Position numbers and translations under genes: made by a program. Positions 18,893 to 30,200 of a DNA stretch of 64,000 bases are shown one piece after another. The notes beneath the pieces were generated by a model. That model was not told where the DNA came from and did not search any database. It saw nothing but the letters and a program-made list of their open reading frames with translations. How positions within the stretch are numbered: position 1 is the stretch's first letter; every line of letters starts with the position of its first letter. Origin of the DNA: Eledone cirrhosa (Eukaryota > Mollusca > Cephalopoda > Octopoda > Eledonidae); NCBI GenBank assembly GCA_964016885.1, contig OZ024748.1:27171015-27235014 (forward strand), given 5' to 3'.

Positions 18893-18945
<53 letters not shown>
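18732..18945 (+). mobile_element. Tx1-like LINE 3' end plus TCTA tail
   Basis: CCTCCCCCCTATTGGGGAAT matches the copy A 3' UTR. It ends CCCTTGTGGCAAATAAAGAA followed by about 13 TCTA units. A 20-base piece (GTGCACCCTTGTGGCAAAT) is duplicated at the very end. Confidence 0.65.
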
Positions 18946-18947
<2 letters not shown>

Positions 18948-18988
18948 CAGCCGTCTGTACACACACATATATATATCATATATATATA

Positions 18989-19868
18989 CTAGCCGAGTAA
19001 CCCGTTGTTGCCGGGCAATAATCACAATAGTATCCCTTAATTTCAATTTTTTTAAAATTTCATGTCAGATCATATCTTCTCTGAAGGATAGTCCACTTGA
19101 TGAGGACGGATTTCTTTATTAATTGGGTCAATTTATAATGTTTGTATAAGCAATGTTTGTTGTTTTTCCATCTGGTGCATAGATGTAAAGATTTGTCTGA
19201 CTACCTACTCTTGAACATCCAACGTAAAGCTGACCATTGGTGAAGCAGGGCTCTTCGATGTGTAAACCAGCAACCAAAAATGTTTGTCCGTATGATTTGT
19301 TGATGGTCATGGCAAAACAAATTGAAGTTGTTGGGAATAAAAGGAATTCTTGGAAAGAATACATCCTCTCCTCTACCACATCTTATTGAAATAGTGGCTT
19401 GAATCACGTGTGGATACATATTTTTCACAACCAATCGAGTGCCGTTACATAGCCTTGGTGGGTCCAAATTCCTCAATGACATGATGGGTGCTCATTCTTT
19501 AAGGTAAAGGACATGTGGAGGCATGATCGGTAGAGCTTTGAAACCTTTGGAATTCTTTTTAACAGCTCTTGATTTATCATTGAGCCACTTGTGACTTGCA
19601 GACTGATATTCAAGATTAGGAAACACTTTTTCTATGAGATGGAATAATGATTCCACCATTGTGTCTATGGGACGTATATAAATAGCTCCCTTTATATCTA
19701 CAGGAAGTCTTCCGTCCCCAAGCATCAATAGATTCTGGACGAACTGCTCTGATTGTTTGTCTCTACTAAGATATGTCCTCATGTTTGTAGTGGGCTTCAA
19801 AACTTTGAAGTCCAAAGTATCGATTTCATTCAAAGAAGCTCAGATTTGATCAATCGTATTACCTTTTG
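18989..19868 (-). mobile_element. Helitron fragment (3' part)
   Basis: The minus strand ends GGGTTACTCGGCTAG followed by T, a Helitron-type CTAG/T end, and carries the C-terminal part of a Pif1-type helicase. The 5' limit coincides with a trinucleotide repeat at 19890. Confidence 0.65.
19128..19833 (-). pseudogene. Helitron Pif1-like helicase, C-terminal remnant
   Basis: Three overlapping frames give, in order, TLDFKVLKPTTNMRTYLSRD, LPPRLCNGTRL-type sequence (SLRNLDPPRLCNGTRLVVK), GRGEDVFFPRIPFIP, then FAMTINKSYGQTFLVAGLHI and GQLYVGCSRVGSQTNLYIYA. FAMTINKSQGQ and YVGCSRV are hallmark motifs of the helicase end of Helitron Rep-Hel proteins. Two frameshifts separate the pieces (near 19490 and 19350). 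In Helitrons this helicase drives rolling-circle transposition. This remnant lacks Walker A and the Rep domain. Confidence 0.75.
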
Positions 19869-19889
19869 GAATGACGGAGAGTTTGTCTA

Positions 19890-20350
19890 AAATCTCTTAC
19901 TACTACTACTACTACTGCTGCTGCTACCACCACCACCACCATTACTACTATCACCGCCACTCCTATTACTACCACCACTACTACTACCAACACAACTACT
20001 ACCCCCCCCTACTACTACTACTACTACTACCAGCACAACTACTACCCCCCCCTACTACTACTACTACTACCAGCACAACTACTACCCCCCCTACTACTAC
20101 CCCCCCTACTACTACTACTACCAGCACAACTACTAATACTACTACTACTACCAGCACAACTACTAATACTACTACACAATTACTACCACTACATTGATGA
20201 CAACAATGACTACTACTTCTGCTGCTGCTACTACTATTACTGCTGCTGCTGCTACTACTACTACTACTACCACCACAACAACAACCACTATGCTACTACC
20301 CCTACCACCACCACCATTACCGCTACTGCTACTACCCCCCCCCCACCACC
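19890..20350. repeat. Trinucleotide low-complexity block (TAC/CTG/CCC)
   Basis: TAC, CAC, TGC and CCC triplets with a repeated AGCACAACTACTA motif. The Thr-, Tyr- or Val-rich frames on both strands are artefacts. Confidence 0.85.
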
Positions 20351-20534
20351 ATAGAAGATATAGAAAGAGTGAGAGAGTGTGGTAAATATATATACAAAGG
20401 GGAAAACGTAAAATACAGAGAGATATTTTGAAAAGCTTAAAATACACAGAAAGACAGACAGATATGTATATAGAGAGGTATTCTATATTGGCGATTTAAA
20501 GTTGATTTATATCTCATAACAATTAGACTTTTTG

Positions 20535-21139
20535 ATAGCTAACAATCTTAACTCAGCTATTTCAGATCACATTAAAATCAATATACTGATTGTGGACTTA
20601 GTAAGGAACATGTCTCATATGTGCAACCCTAAAGAATTAGAGAGACACGTACAACACCACATGCAGTTCTCTGGCTACGATCAGAGAGACAAGATCGGGG
20701 TATATAAAGGAGCCAGGACCAAATGGGCAAAGATTGTAAGAAAATGAGGCAAATGGGACTTGCCCCATGTATAGGAGCAAATTTTGGAACAGAATAGAAA
20801 GGATTAAGAAAAAGGCAAATAAAATAAACTCATGGTATGATAGCAATAAATACCAGAGTGTAATCTTTGTAAATACAACCTCTAGAGGCGAACTAGCTTA
20901 CAGATTTAGAAGGGCCCTAGATAAGCTCAAATTAAATATTAAGATAGTTGAAAGACGAGGTATTCCCATAAAAACCCTAATTAGTTAAACATACCCATTT
21001 CAAAGATCCCCCTGTGCTGATAGGAAATGCATAGTCTGCAAGCTAAGCCAGCAAACTAACTGCAAAACTAGGAACATAGTATATAGCATAAGATGTACTG
21101 AGGGACAATGTAGGAATAAGAATATGACATACATAGGTG
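20535..21139 (+). pseudogene. Penelope-like element fragment: RT thumb to GIY-YIG start
   Basis: Reads LNSAISDHIKINILIVDLVR, FSGYDQRDKIGVYKGARTK, a frameshift, then YRSKFWNRIERI, SVIFVNTTSRGELAYRFRRA, ERRGIPIKTLIS, and after a break CKTRNIVYSIRCTEGQ...MTYIG, where it stops at 21139 (TAG). It parallels residues 33-235 of the ORF at 3423-4403 and starts at almost the same point. That implies a shared truncation or an intron boundary. The catalytic C-terminal part is missing. Confidence 0.65.
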
Positions 21140-21520
21140 TATAGAAAGGATGAGAAGTTAAATGTTACCTATATCTCTTTATAACTGTAAGTTAAAATCT
21201 TCTAAGGGTCTTGTTTTTTTACAAACAATATAAGAGAAATACCTTAGTCAATGAGTTGGTTGCTTCTTATTGGTAATGACATGCTTCTGACTTCCAGGAT
21301 ATAAATAAATATCTCTTTAACGCTCAATCCTCTATAAATATAATTTTTATTGTCGAAAGGAATATAGTAGGAGTCATTCTGTAATAATTCTTCACACTTC
21401 CGTAGTCATCTCTTTGTCTGCCTTGTACTGTGGTTTTTCACCAGAGAGAGAGAGTGACCATGTATTCATATGTGATTTACCATTGGTCAGTTTAACCTTA
21501 TTGAGAAAAACCCCTTGTGG
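21140..21520. other. Non-coding, no feature recognised
   Basis: AT-rich sequence without recognised repeat or coding, bordered by PLE and RTE fragments. Confidence 0.4.
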
Positions 21521-21524
21521 CCAA

Positions 21525-21925
21525 CAGCGGTATTAGCTCTCTGAACTTTTTCCATCCCGTTCTAACTCTGAATACTGTACTCTCAGAACACCCTCCTCCA
21601 CTGCTGATTTTATTACCCAGGTAACAGAAAGTGTCTACTATTTCTATAGAACCATCTGGGCAGTTGAAGGAGATAGCATCTAGTGGGTCCTTGCTACTTA
21701 CTGCACCTGAGCATCAGCCACATATAAAATCTTCATTCTTAGATAGCTTACCTGTGATCCCACTACATCTCTTAAGTACCCATAGTTTTTATTTGGGGCA
21801 TAGAATGGAATTTCTACCTACTCCTTTCTTACACACTGAGCATGGCCATTTCCCAAAGGGCATCTGTGCCCTTTTCTCCTTTCTACATACTAGAACTTTA
21901 GTCTTAGACAAGTTAACTTAAAGGC
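21525..21925 (-). pseudogene. RTE LINE fragment (zinc finger to linker)
   Basis: On the minus strand it matches the [21 protein letters not shown] start near 21915, [18 protein letters not shown], a PHD-like Cys pattern, then [20 protein letters not shown] and [10 protein letters not shown] to about 21540. It is bounded on both sides by unrelated sequence. Confidence 0.6.
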
Positions 21926-21934
21926 CTTTTGATT

Positions 21935-22205
21935 CTAGGTGGTGGTGGTGGTGTTGTTGTTGTTGATGGTGGTGTTGTTGCTGTTGTTATTGTTGGTGAT
22001 GGTGATGGCGGTGGTGGTGATGGTGGTGGTAATGGTGGTGGTGTTGCAGTTGTTGGTGGTGATGGGGATGGTGGGGGTGATGGTAGTGTTGTTGTTGTTA
22101 TTGGTGGTGGGTGGTGGTGGTGGTGATGGTGGTGGTGATGATGATGGTGATGATGGCAATAGTGGTGATGATGATGGTGATGGCGATTATGATGATGATG
22201 ATAAT
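21935..22205. repeat. GGT/GTT/GAT trinucleotide block
   Basis: Pure low complexity. Gly/Val-rich or His/Pro-rich translations are artefacts. Confidence 0.85.
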
Positions 22206-23000
22206 ACATTACTCCAAAATCTTCAACTGAAAGACTAAGTTTCATGATAAGGCCCAGTAAATACTACAGACCTGGTCATTGGTTGACCTAAGATGTTCAA
22301 GTGAGACACACTGCAGTAAAGATGCAGCTACACACTCACATATAGACACAGAAACATGCACACACACAAAGATGATAGTGTGCTGTAGAGTTGACTGTGA
22401 TGGTATGGATACGTGATGTGTATGAAGGATAACAGCTGTGTAAAGAAATGCATGCTGCTGAACCTATCACAGGAGATGACCCAGGATCAAGAAAACTGGC
22501 GATATTCTTTGTGTCCGCCAGTATACTCCTGAATTCCTTGCCAGCATGCCACTGATCCCCTTCTCCATCTTAAATCCAAAGAAGCTGAGAAATAGAACAA
22601 CTCTCAGGTCCTCACCTGCCAATTTACTCATGACTTCTTCATCCGATCCATGCTATCATGGAAAGCTAGGGCGTAACCTTGACTGATTCACTATCCATGC
22701 TGAACCGTTGCATCCCCAACACTTTCCCAGCCCAGGAAAGACTGGCATACCCAAGAATAACAGACACCACCAATCCACCTACTTGTTCGAAACAATATAT
22801 AAACACCCCTTTTAGGCTATCAAGGGAATTTGGACACAACCCACAATATGTTAGACACCATTCACTTGCATCAGGGACACTGCCATGGCCCCTGTACCTC
22901 TCCTCTCCAACAGTGCAATGTCTCTACCCCCCCCCCCCCCCCAACAAGACCAAGTACACTGAGCACCCTAGTGCTGCAATGAGGTAAGGCTGTTGTTGTT
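22206..23000. other. Mostly unassigned; RTE C-terminal scrap at 22385-22500
   Basis: 22390-22490 (+) reads WYGYVMCMKDNSCVKKCM, like the WYGHVMRM segment of the RTE ORF C-terminus. A C17 run lies at 22925-22943. The frame at 22679-22987 has no recognisable domain and ends in the C-run. I see no gene. Confidence 0.4.
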
Positions 23001-23150
23001 ATTTAATATATCACCCAGTTTAACACCACCTGGCCATGGGAAGATAAATTTAACACCACCACATGGCCCTAGGGAGGTAGGTTTAACACCACCACCTGAT
23101 CCTTAATTTGTCACCCAGTTTACCACTACCACCTGATCCTTGATTTAATC
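23001..23150. repeat. Short imperfect tandem repeat (TTTAACACCACC)
   Basis: TTTAACACCACC and ACCTGATCCTTAATT-like blocks recur four times at 35-60 bp spacing. Non-coding. Confidence 0.5.
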
Positions 23151-23514
23151 TAGACTCGGGCTCTAAACCCCCAGATACACATTGTATGGCTAGGGTATGA
23201 TACTAGGTACCCAGGTGCCAGTCTTTTGCACTGTCTGCTCAACTCATACGCCCCCTCCAATGGAATCACTATATTATATTTCATCTGTTGTGTCTATGGA
23301 TACTGTAGTGCTTTTGTTTTAATAGCCACGCAAGTACCAACAAGTTCATGTAATTCATATAGTCATGTCCATAAATCTTTCTCTCCAATTTCTCAAATGG
23401 AGAAGACAGTATATTTATTGTTTAACACGTTTTGGTTTTGGCAGTTTTTTTTTATGTTTTCTGCTTTTTGTGTGTTTGTGCCAGTCCCTCATTATTGGTG
23501 AATTGGCAGTATTG

Positions 23515-23690
23515 GTAGAAGGTTGGACGCCATGCTTTGACGCATAGAGTTATGGCCCTTTCCATTCTGAGTTCAAATCCCGCCAAGGTTAACTTTGCTT
23601 TTCATCCTTACGGGGTCGATAAAATAAAGTACCAGTAATGTACTGGGTAATTGCTGGCCTTGTGCCAAAAGTAGAAACAATTATTATTTC
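23515..23690 (+). repeat. tRNA-derived SINE (S1), full length
   Basis: GGCAGTATTGGTAGAAGGTT (A-box), GAGTTCAAATCCCGCC (B-box), GGGTCGATAAAATAAAGTAC body and AACAATTATTATT tail. This is a good type copy for the family. Confidence 0.8.
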
Positions 23691-24240
23691 TAACACACAA
23701 ACCTCTCCCTGTCAGCGTTATAATCTCCATACTCTTCACCATATTCATTAACTTTCTATACCTGGTCTGAATGTTTCCATAATAGAAACCATACTTTCTA
23801 TTATGGAATCGTTTTATAGTTTAATACTTATACAAAATTTGTTAAGTGGTTGGTGATCATATACATACAATATAAGGTATAGAAGACTCGTTTGTCTGGC
23901 TGAGCATATGCTAACCTCTCTAGTGATGGTGCCATGATAAAATGCATCCAGTACACTCTGTAAAGGAGATGGTGTATTGAGTATATTATTTAATTGTGAT
24001 TTCTTACCGATCTCCATCAGAAAACCGTTCTTAATTACATATATATGTATACTTTGTTGAATTACCAAACTCATGAGCAGATCGATGCTAGAGTTGGCTC
24101 TATAGCTTCCATAGGTGACTTGGAGCCAATCATATGCTAAAAGCATGTAACAGGTTGATACGCAATAAAAACATAAACACAGGTATATGAGACTTCATTG
24201 ATTTTTCTTATATAAGAAGAAAAAAACTGATGAAGTTAAA
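23691..24240. other. No gene recognised
   Basis: AT-rich. The 110-residue minus frame at 23814-24146 has no domain I recognise, ordinary composition and no flanking splice pattern worth calling. Confidence 0.4.
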
Positions 24241-24279
24241 TGTGTGTATATATATACACACACATATATAACCTATATA

Positions 24280-24440
24280 TATCTATATATATATATATGT
24301 ATAGTTAAATAAGATAACAAGGACGATGGTTACTCCTTCATTACATTTATTGGTTGGTGACATGCGTTTCGCCACTGATCAGCTCAAGGTTCAATCTGTA
24401 TCGATCTGACCTGACTCTGTAATCCGCGGCTCGTCAGACC
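24280..24440 (-). repeat. PLE-type terminal repeat fragment
   Basis: Minus strand: GAGCTGATCAGTGGCGAAACGC, a CTGA...GAAACG arrangement like the motifs at 16781 and 45729 but with a short inner stem, next to TA repeat. Tentative. Confidence 0.3.
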
Positions 24441-24769
24441 CATTGTAATGTTAATGGGAGAATGAATACATGCTGTATGATAAAGTCAGAAGTTTCAATG
24501 GTGGTCAGTAAAGTTTGTTTTGATTGGTGGATTAGTTGATAGGGATGTTTTGCCTGTAGTGTATGTGGGTGGGTGGGTGTGGTGAAAAATTTGTGGTGTC
24601 GATCGATCGTAGGTTGAAATGGGCGGTGGTGTGGGGGTGCTGGCTGTTGGTAGACAGTTTGGCATGTAGAAGTGGCTGATTTGTGTGTGTGGTGTGGGTG
24701 TGGTGTTGTTGTTTGTGATAAAGATGAAAGGTTGCAGTGTTTATGGTGGTGTGATGATTGTGTTGCTGC

Positions 24770-24920
24770 CCATGTCTCACTACCATGCAGCATCGCGCAA
24801 CTCACACAGGCATCATATAACCATCCTTTCGTGTGCAGGGAGAAACCCTTCTTTGTCACATGCTAATGTGATCATCTAGGTACTGGAAGCTATCAACCAC
24901 TTCTATAGGAAAAATTGGTC
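24770..24920 (-). pseudogene. RTE LINE fragment (HGSETW region)
   Basis: Minus strand: KKGFSLHTKGWLYDACV, then [11 protein letters not shown], corresponding to [18 protein letters not shown] and [11 protein letters not shown] of the RTE ORF. Short and diverged. Confidence 0.6.
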
Positions 24921-24967
24921 TAAAAATGAGTCTATCACAGCGATGTCTACTGCCATATATATACTGT

Positions 24968-25127
24968 ATAATATACAGGGCACATCTCGTATAGTAGTGT
25001 GAATTTCAGGTTGACCTAGCAGAACAACAGTGTCATGCTCTATTGCCATAATATACAGGGCACATCTCGTATAGTAGTGTGAATTTCAGGTTGACCTAGC
25101 AGAACAACAGTATCATGCTCTATTTAG
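24968..25127. repeat. 80-bp tandem duplication
   Basis: ATAATATACAGGGCACATCT starts at 24968 and again at 25048. The two units differ at very few positions (GTGTCATG versus GTATCATG), so the duplication is recent. Confidence 0.85.
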
Positions 25128-25149
25128 CATGTAACCTGTTTAACATTTA

Positions 25150-25440
25150 ACATTTAACATGTACAATACACATACATACATACACATATACATAATACAC
25201 ATACATATACATACATATATACATAATACACATACATATACATACATATATACATAATACACATACATACATATACATACATACAAATACATACACTAAC
25301 ATATTCATATGCACACACAATACATATACACAATGCACATACATATACATATAGTCATACATACACATATCCACACACATACACACATAATGCACATATA
25401 CATACAACCACACATACACATGCACACATATGCAGACTCG
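25150..25440. repeat. CATA/CACA microsatellite
   Basis: Imperfect CATACATA with ATACACATAC. Translations are artefacts. Confidence 0.85.
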
Positions 25441-25454
25441 TGGACACATATTCC

Positions 25455-25800
25455 ACTCACTTCATTTCTACTTCATCGCTTCAGTAAGTCTCAGCAATTT
25501 GAGGTCAGCTCTCACTACCTCTGCTCAGGTCTTTCTTGATCTACCTCTGCTGTACCTTCTTTCCACTGGGATTTCCTGGCATTTCTACACCCCATGATCA
25601 TCATCCATGCACATCACATGTCTGTACCAACACAGTCTTCTTTCCTGCACACCATTTCGGATTCCTTCTAAACCAAACTTCTCCCTCAGCTTGTCCTCTG
25701 CAGTCACAGCTTATATATCATCATCATCGTTTTTAAGTCCACTTTTCCATGCTTGCATGAGTTCGATGGGTCCTTCCCACCATGGCATCTCTCCACTTGT
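25455..25800 (-). mobile_element. RTE LINE 3' fragment with tail
   Basis: Minus strand 25720-25470: CRGQAEGEVWFRRNPKWCAG and RRLCWYRHVMCM-like sequence correspond to the RTE C-terminal WYGHVMRM region. A diverged GATGATGATA tail lies near 25735. Strongly decayed. Confidence 0.5.
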
Positions 25801-25804
25801 TGCG

Positions 25805-26100
25805 TATATATTAATAAAAAATCGGAGGTCATATTCAGTTGATTCAAGTTTATTTAAAACTCTGTTATACATATTTCACTGAGGACTATCAGTTATGATA
25901 GCCTGAGCTCTTCAGACGGCAAAACCTAAAATAGTAGCATCGGCGAACATGTTTCTGGGTCATTACCCTTCTTCAGGACTGTATACTTCTATGCCACTCT
26001 GTTGAATGGTTGAAAACATATAGCATTTTCTAAAGTATACATTGGCTGATTAGCCTCATTTGCATACCGATCGATTTTAGGTTGGTCTTGCTGAAAATAA
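25805..26100 (-). repeat. PLE-type terminal repeat
   Basis: Non-coding unit with the hammerhead-like motif at 25949-25978 and a second CTGATAGTCCTCAGTG palindrome near 25885. Its edges are not defined. Confidence 0.4.
25949..25978 (-). ncRNA. Minimal hammerhead-like motif
   Basis: Minus strand CCTGAAGAAGGGT loop ACCCAGAAACATG. The GGGT/ACCC hairpin lies between CTGAAGA and GAAAC. Relative to 16781-16809 the stem pair changed from C-G to T-A with pairing kept. Confidence 0.4.
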
Positions 26101-26149
26101 AAAATTAAAAACTTTATAATGGAACCACTCGGTTCCATGGTTCCACTAC

Positions 26150-26510
26150 AAGATACAGTGTGGCCAAATGGCCAGCTCCTCCTCATAATGGGTCCATCCA
26201 ATTTCACACTGTAAACGTGATTGGTGTTTCGGATGGACATCCAGCAGCAGAAACGTGGTCCTGACTAGCTTCATAAGTCCCTCACTGTAAATATGGTTGG
26301 TGTTAGGAAGGGCGTCTGGCAACTGTAAAATGCCAGCTAAAACCGGTCCCATATGAACAAAGTCCAGTGTGGCCAACTTGTTGGACTCTCTCCATAATGG
26401 GAACATGCAGTTTGATACTGCAAATTTGGTTAGGAAGGACATCTAACAGCCGTAAGAACCCAGCCAAGGCACTGTCCCATATAAGCAAGGTACAGCTTAT
26501 TTTGAATTTA
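26150..26510 (-). repeat. Degenerate array of RTE/SINE tail units
   Basis: ACTGTAAA...TTGGTGTT...GG(A/T)...CATC is seen three times (about 26206, 26283, 26418). Each is followed by CAGC(A/T)GTA-type sequence. They are diverged copies or internal duplications of the tail shared by the RTE LINE and SINE. Confidence 0.45.
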
Positions 26511-26689
26511 ATGGCTCTCATTGGAACAGTGCTTCCCTGCTGCTGGAAATTGTTTTTCATTTTGTTTTGTTTCTATTCATTGTCTTGTCCTTCTTTTGTT
26601 AATTTTCTTAAGTTTATCTACTAATATGACAAATGTATTTATCTCCTCTCCACCCCATTTATTGTAATGGCTTACATTTTTTAACATGT

Positions 26690-26745
26690 TCCACCCTTGC
26701 AAGCAGGGAAAAGTGGATGTAAAATGATGATGATGATTATTATAT
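26690..26745 (+). repeat. RTE/SINE tail scrap with GATGAT end
   Basis: CACCCTTGCAAGCAGGGAAA then AAAATGATGATGATGAT, as at the 3' end of the SINE at 35283-35622. A C17 run lies at 26912-26926. Confidence 0.55.
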
Positions 26746-27211
26746 CCTTATGGATAAACGAATACACTGCAACAATATAATCGCAACAAATGGCAATAAC
26801 CACATGTAACGGAACAGCAATTTTTTAAGAACCAACAATCCAACACGCTAACTCGAACTGTGACTTGAACTCCAACTTCGACTATCAACACACGAACTGT
26901 GGAACTAGTACCCCCCCCCCCCCCCACACACACTTACTCAGGCCGCTACTATTTTTATGTAGTGGTCCAGCCCATTCTCGCCATGGGAGGGAGGGGGAGG
27001 CCTCGTACTCTCGCATAACAATGATGATATCTTACTTTCTTCTTCTTGCTTATTTTCTTTTTCTTTTTCGATGATGATGATTCCCATATAAATGTTTCAT
27101 CTCTGCTAACCAAGTCATAATCATTCTGTTTTAGGAGTGGAATTATCAGAAAGACAGAACTGACCACCAACGTATAAACGTATAAAAATTGTAAAAGACT
27201 AAGAAGTGAAA

Positions 27212-27287
27212 ATGTCTGCAACAATCCAACCAGATAGAAAACTGGGATTATTCAGTGGCATAGCTTTGATAGTTGGCACCATGATTG
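27212..27287 (+). CDS. SLC7A9: SLC7 exon 1 (coding part)
   Basis: ATG at 27212, residues 1-25 plus one base, phase 1 donor GTAAGC. It encodes the cytosolic N-terminus and most of TM1 up to GTMIG. The N-terminus is short, which is common in invertebrate SLC7 proteins. The ATG is the first in this frame after the putative acceptor at 27135. Confidence 0.9.
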
Positions 27288-30200
27288 GTAAGCAAAGTAT
27301 TCTGATTAACCCTTTGTTACCATATTTCTAATGAAAGGCAGTCTGTCATTAACCCTTTGTTACCATATTTCTAATGAGACACTGTCTATGTCATTAACCC
27401 TTTGTTACCATATTTCTAATGAGACACTGTCTATGTCATTAACCCTTTGTTACCATATTTCTAATGAGACACTGTCTATGTCATTAACCCTTTGTTACCA
27501 TATTTCTAATGAAAGGCAGTCTGTCATTAACCCTTTGTTACCATATTTCTAATGAGACATTGTCTATGTCATTAACCCTTTGTTACCATATTTCTAATGA
27601 GACACTGTCTATGTCATTAACCCTTTGTTACCATATTTCTAATGAGACACTGTCTATGTCATTAACCCTTTGTTACCATATTTCTAATGAGACACTGTCT
27701 ATGTCATTAACCCTTTGTTACCATATTTCTAATGAGACACTGTCTATGTCATTAACCCTTTGTTAACATATTTCTAATGAGACACTGTCTATGTCATTAA
27801 CCCTTTGTTACCATATTTCTAATGAGACACTGTCTATGTCATTAACCCTTTGTTACCATATTTCTAATGAAAGGCAGTCTGTCATTAACCCTTTGTTACC
27901 ATATTTCTAATGAGACACTGTCTATGTCATTAACCCTTTGTTACCATATTTCTAATGAGACACTGTCTATGTCATTAACCCTTTGTTACCATATTTCTAA
28001 TGAGACACTGTCTATGTCATTAACCCTTTGTTACCATATTTCTAATGAGACACTGTCTATGTCATTAACCCTTTGTTACCATATTTCTAATGAGACACTG
28101 TCTATGTCATTAACCCTTTGTTACCATATTTCTAATGAGACACTGTCTATGTCATTAACCCTTTGTTACCATATTTCTAATGAGACACTGTCTATGTCAT
28201 TAACCCTTTGTTACCATATTTCTAATGAGACACTGTCTATGTCATTAACCCTTTGTTACCATATTTCTAATGAGACACTGTCTATGTCATTAACCCTTTG
28301 TTACCATATTTCTAATGAGACACTGTCTATGTCATTAACCCTTTGTTAACATATTTCTAATGAGACACTGTCTATGTCATTAACTCTTTGTTACCATATT
28401 TCTAATGAGACATTGTCTATGTCATTAACCCTTTCATTACCATATTTCTAATGAGACACTGTCTATGTCATTAACCCTTTGTTAACATATTTCTAATGAG
28501 ACACTGTCTATGTCATTAACCCTTTGTTAACATATTTCTAATGAGACACTGTCTATGTCATTAACCCTTTGTTAACATATTTCTAATGAGACACTGTCTA
28601 TGTCATTAACCCTTTGTTACCATATTTCTAATGAGACACTGTCTATGTCATTAACCCTTTGTTACCATATTTCTAATGAGACATTGTCTATGACATTAAC
28701 CCTTTGTTACCATATTTCTAATGAGACACTGTCTATGTCATTAACTCTTTGTTACCATATTTCTAATGAGACATTGTCTATGTCATTAACTCTTTGTTAC
28801 CATATTTCTAATGAGACATTGTCTATGACATTAACCCTTTCCTTCCCACATTTCTAATGAAAGACAGTTTCTGACTTTGAAATCATTTTGAAAATATTCA
28901 GGAGTTTTATAGAGATTTAGTAATATAATCAACCTTCTCATAGTTAATTTGGTTTTGGAACATAACTTAATGAATAATAAACTCTTACACATACATATAT
29001 ACGTACATATGTATATGCATACATGGTGGCTGCCAACTCGTTTTCGAGTACGGCCACTACTTTATATCCATGTAGGAGAACCCCTACTGATGCGCTGAAC
29101 GAGTGTGACTTTTTAGTCCAGCCAGCGACTTGAAAACTCTGGTACAAAGACTACACTTGTGACAATTATTGACACATAGTGTTGGGCCCATGGTACCATG
29201 TGACGACAAGTGCAGAGAGATCTCCAGATATAAAGCAATGCCTGTGCCGTGAAGCTTTTATAGTGAGCAAAGGCACTGCACAAAGCCAGTCCCACTCTCT
29301 TAACCAAGATGATATTTACCAAAAAGAAGAACAAGTCAACATCATTGGATACCATCAGGGTTGCAGGTGTTATATCAGAGTTTTCCTTCTCCTAGAATTC
29401 TGCCTTGACAAAGGCTAAGGGGTCATCTCTCCCGGTGATTTTGGATGGCCATTGACTCTTAAGAGCTCCTTTGCCCTTTGACAGGTTTTGTTTTTAGTCC
29501 TGCAGGATGTCCAAAGTCACCCTCCTCACCAAGAAACCTTGGTGGGGTTGCCAGTTTAGTCGCCAACGACCCGACCATGAGACAGGTTGTACTGGGATAC
29601 ATGTTACCAGTAGCACCAACTGGTGACCTGACATAACATATATATATATATATATACATACATACATATATATATATATACATACATATATATATATATA
29701 CATACATATATATATATATACATACATATATATATATATATATACATACATACATATATATATACATACATATATATATATATATACATACATACATATA
29801 TATATATATGGTGGCTGCCACCTCGTTTTCGAGTACGGCCACTACTTTATATCCATGTAGGAGAACCCCTACCGATGCGCTGAACGAGTGTGACTTTTTA
29901 GTCCAGCCAGCGACTTGAAAACTCTGGTACAAACACTACACCTGTGACAATTACTGACACATAGTGCTGGGCCCATGGTACCATGTGACGACAAGTGCAG
30001 AGAGATCTCCAGATATAAAGCAATGCCTGTGCCGTGAAGCTTTTATAGTGAGCAAAGGCACTGCACAAAGCCAGTCCCACTCTCTTAACCAAGATATGCA
30101 TACATACATATCTACATACATACTTATATACATACAAACATACGTACATGCAAACAAACATAGTGATCGTTTCAACTTTGCAGATGATTGCTGTCTCTGT

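Noticed and set aside
19871..20447. Thr/Tyr-rich and Val-rich frames
   Set aside because: Trinucleotide repeat, open in several frames.
21913..22245. His/Pro-rich 110-codon minus frame
   Set aside because: GGT/GAT repeat translation.
23814..24146. 110-codon minus-strand frame
   Set aside because: No recognisable domain, AT-rich, no supporting context; length is compatible with chance.
27331..28857. Open frames of 73-160 codons with a 15-residue repeat
   Set aside because: The 45-bp unit is a multiple of three without stops. It is intronic satellite with no conserved start, splice sites or neighbours.
27303..28860. CRISPR-like array
   Set aside because: Units are contiguous with no unique spacers, and the context is a eukaryotic intron.
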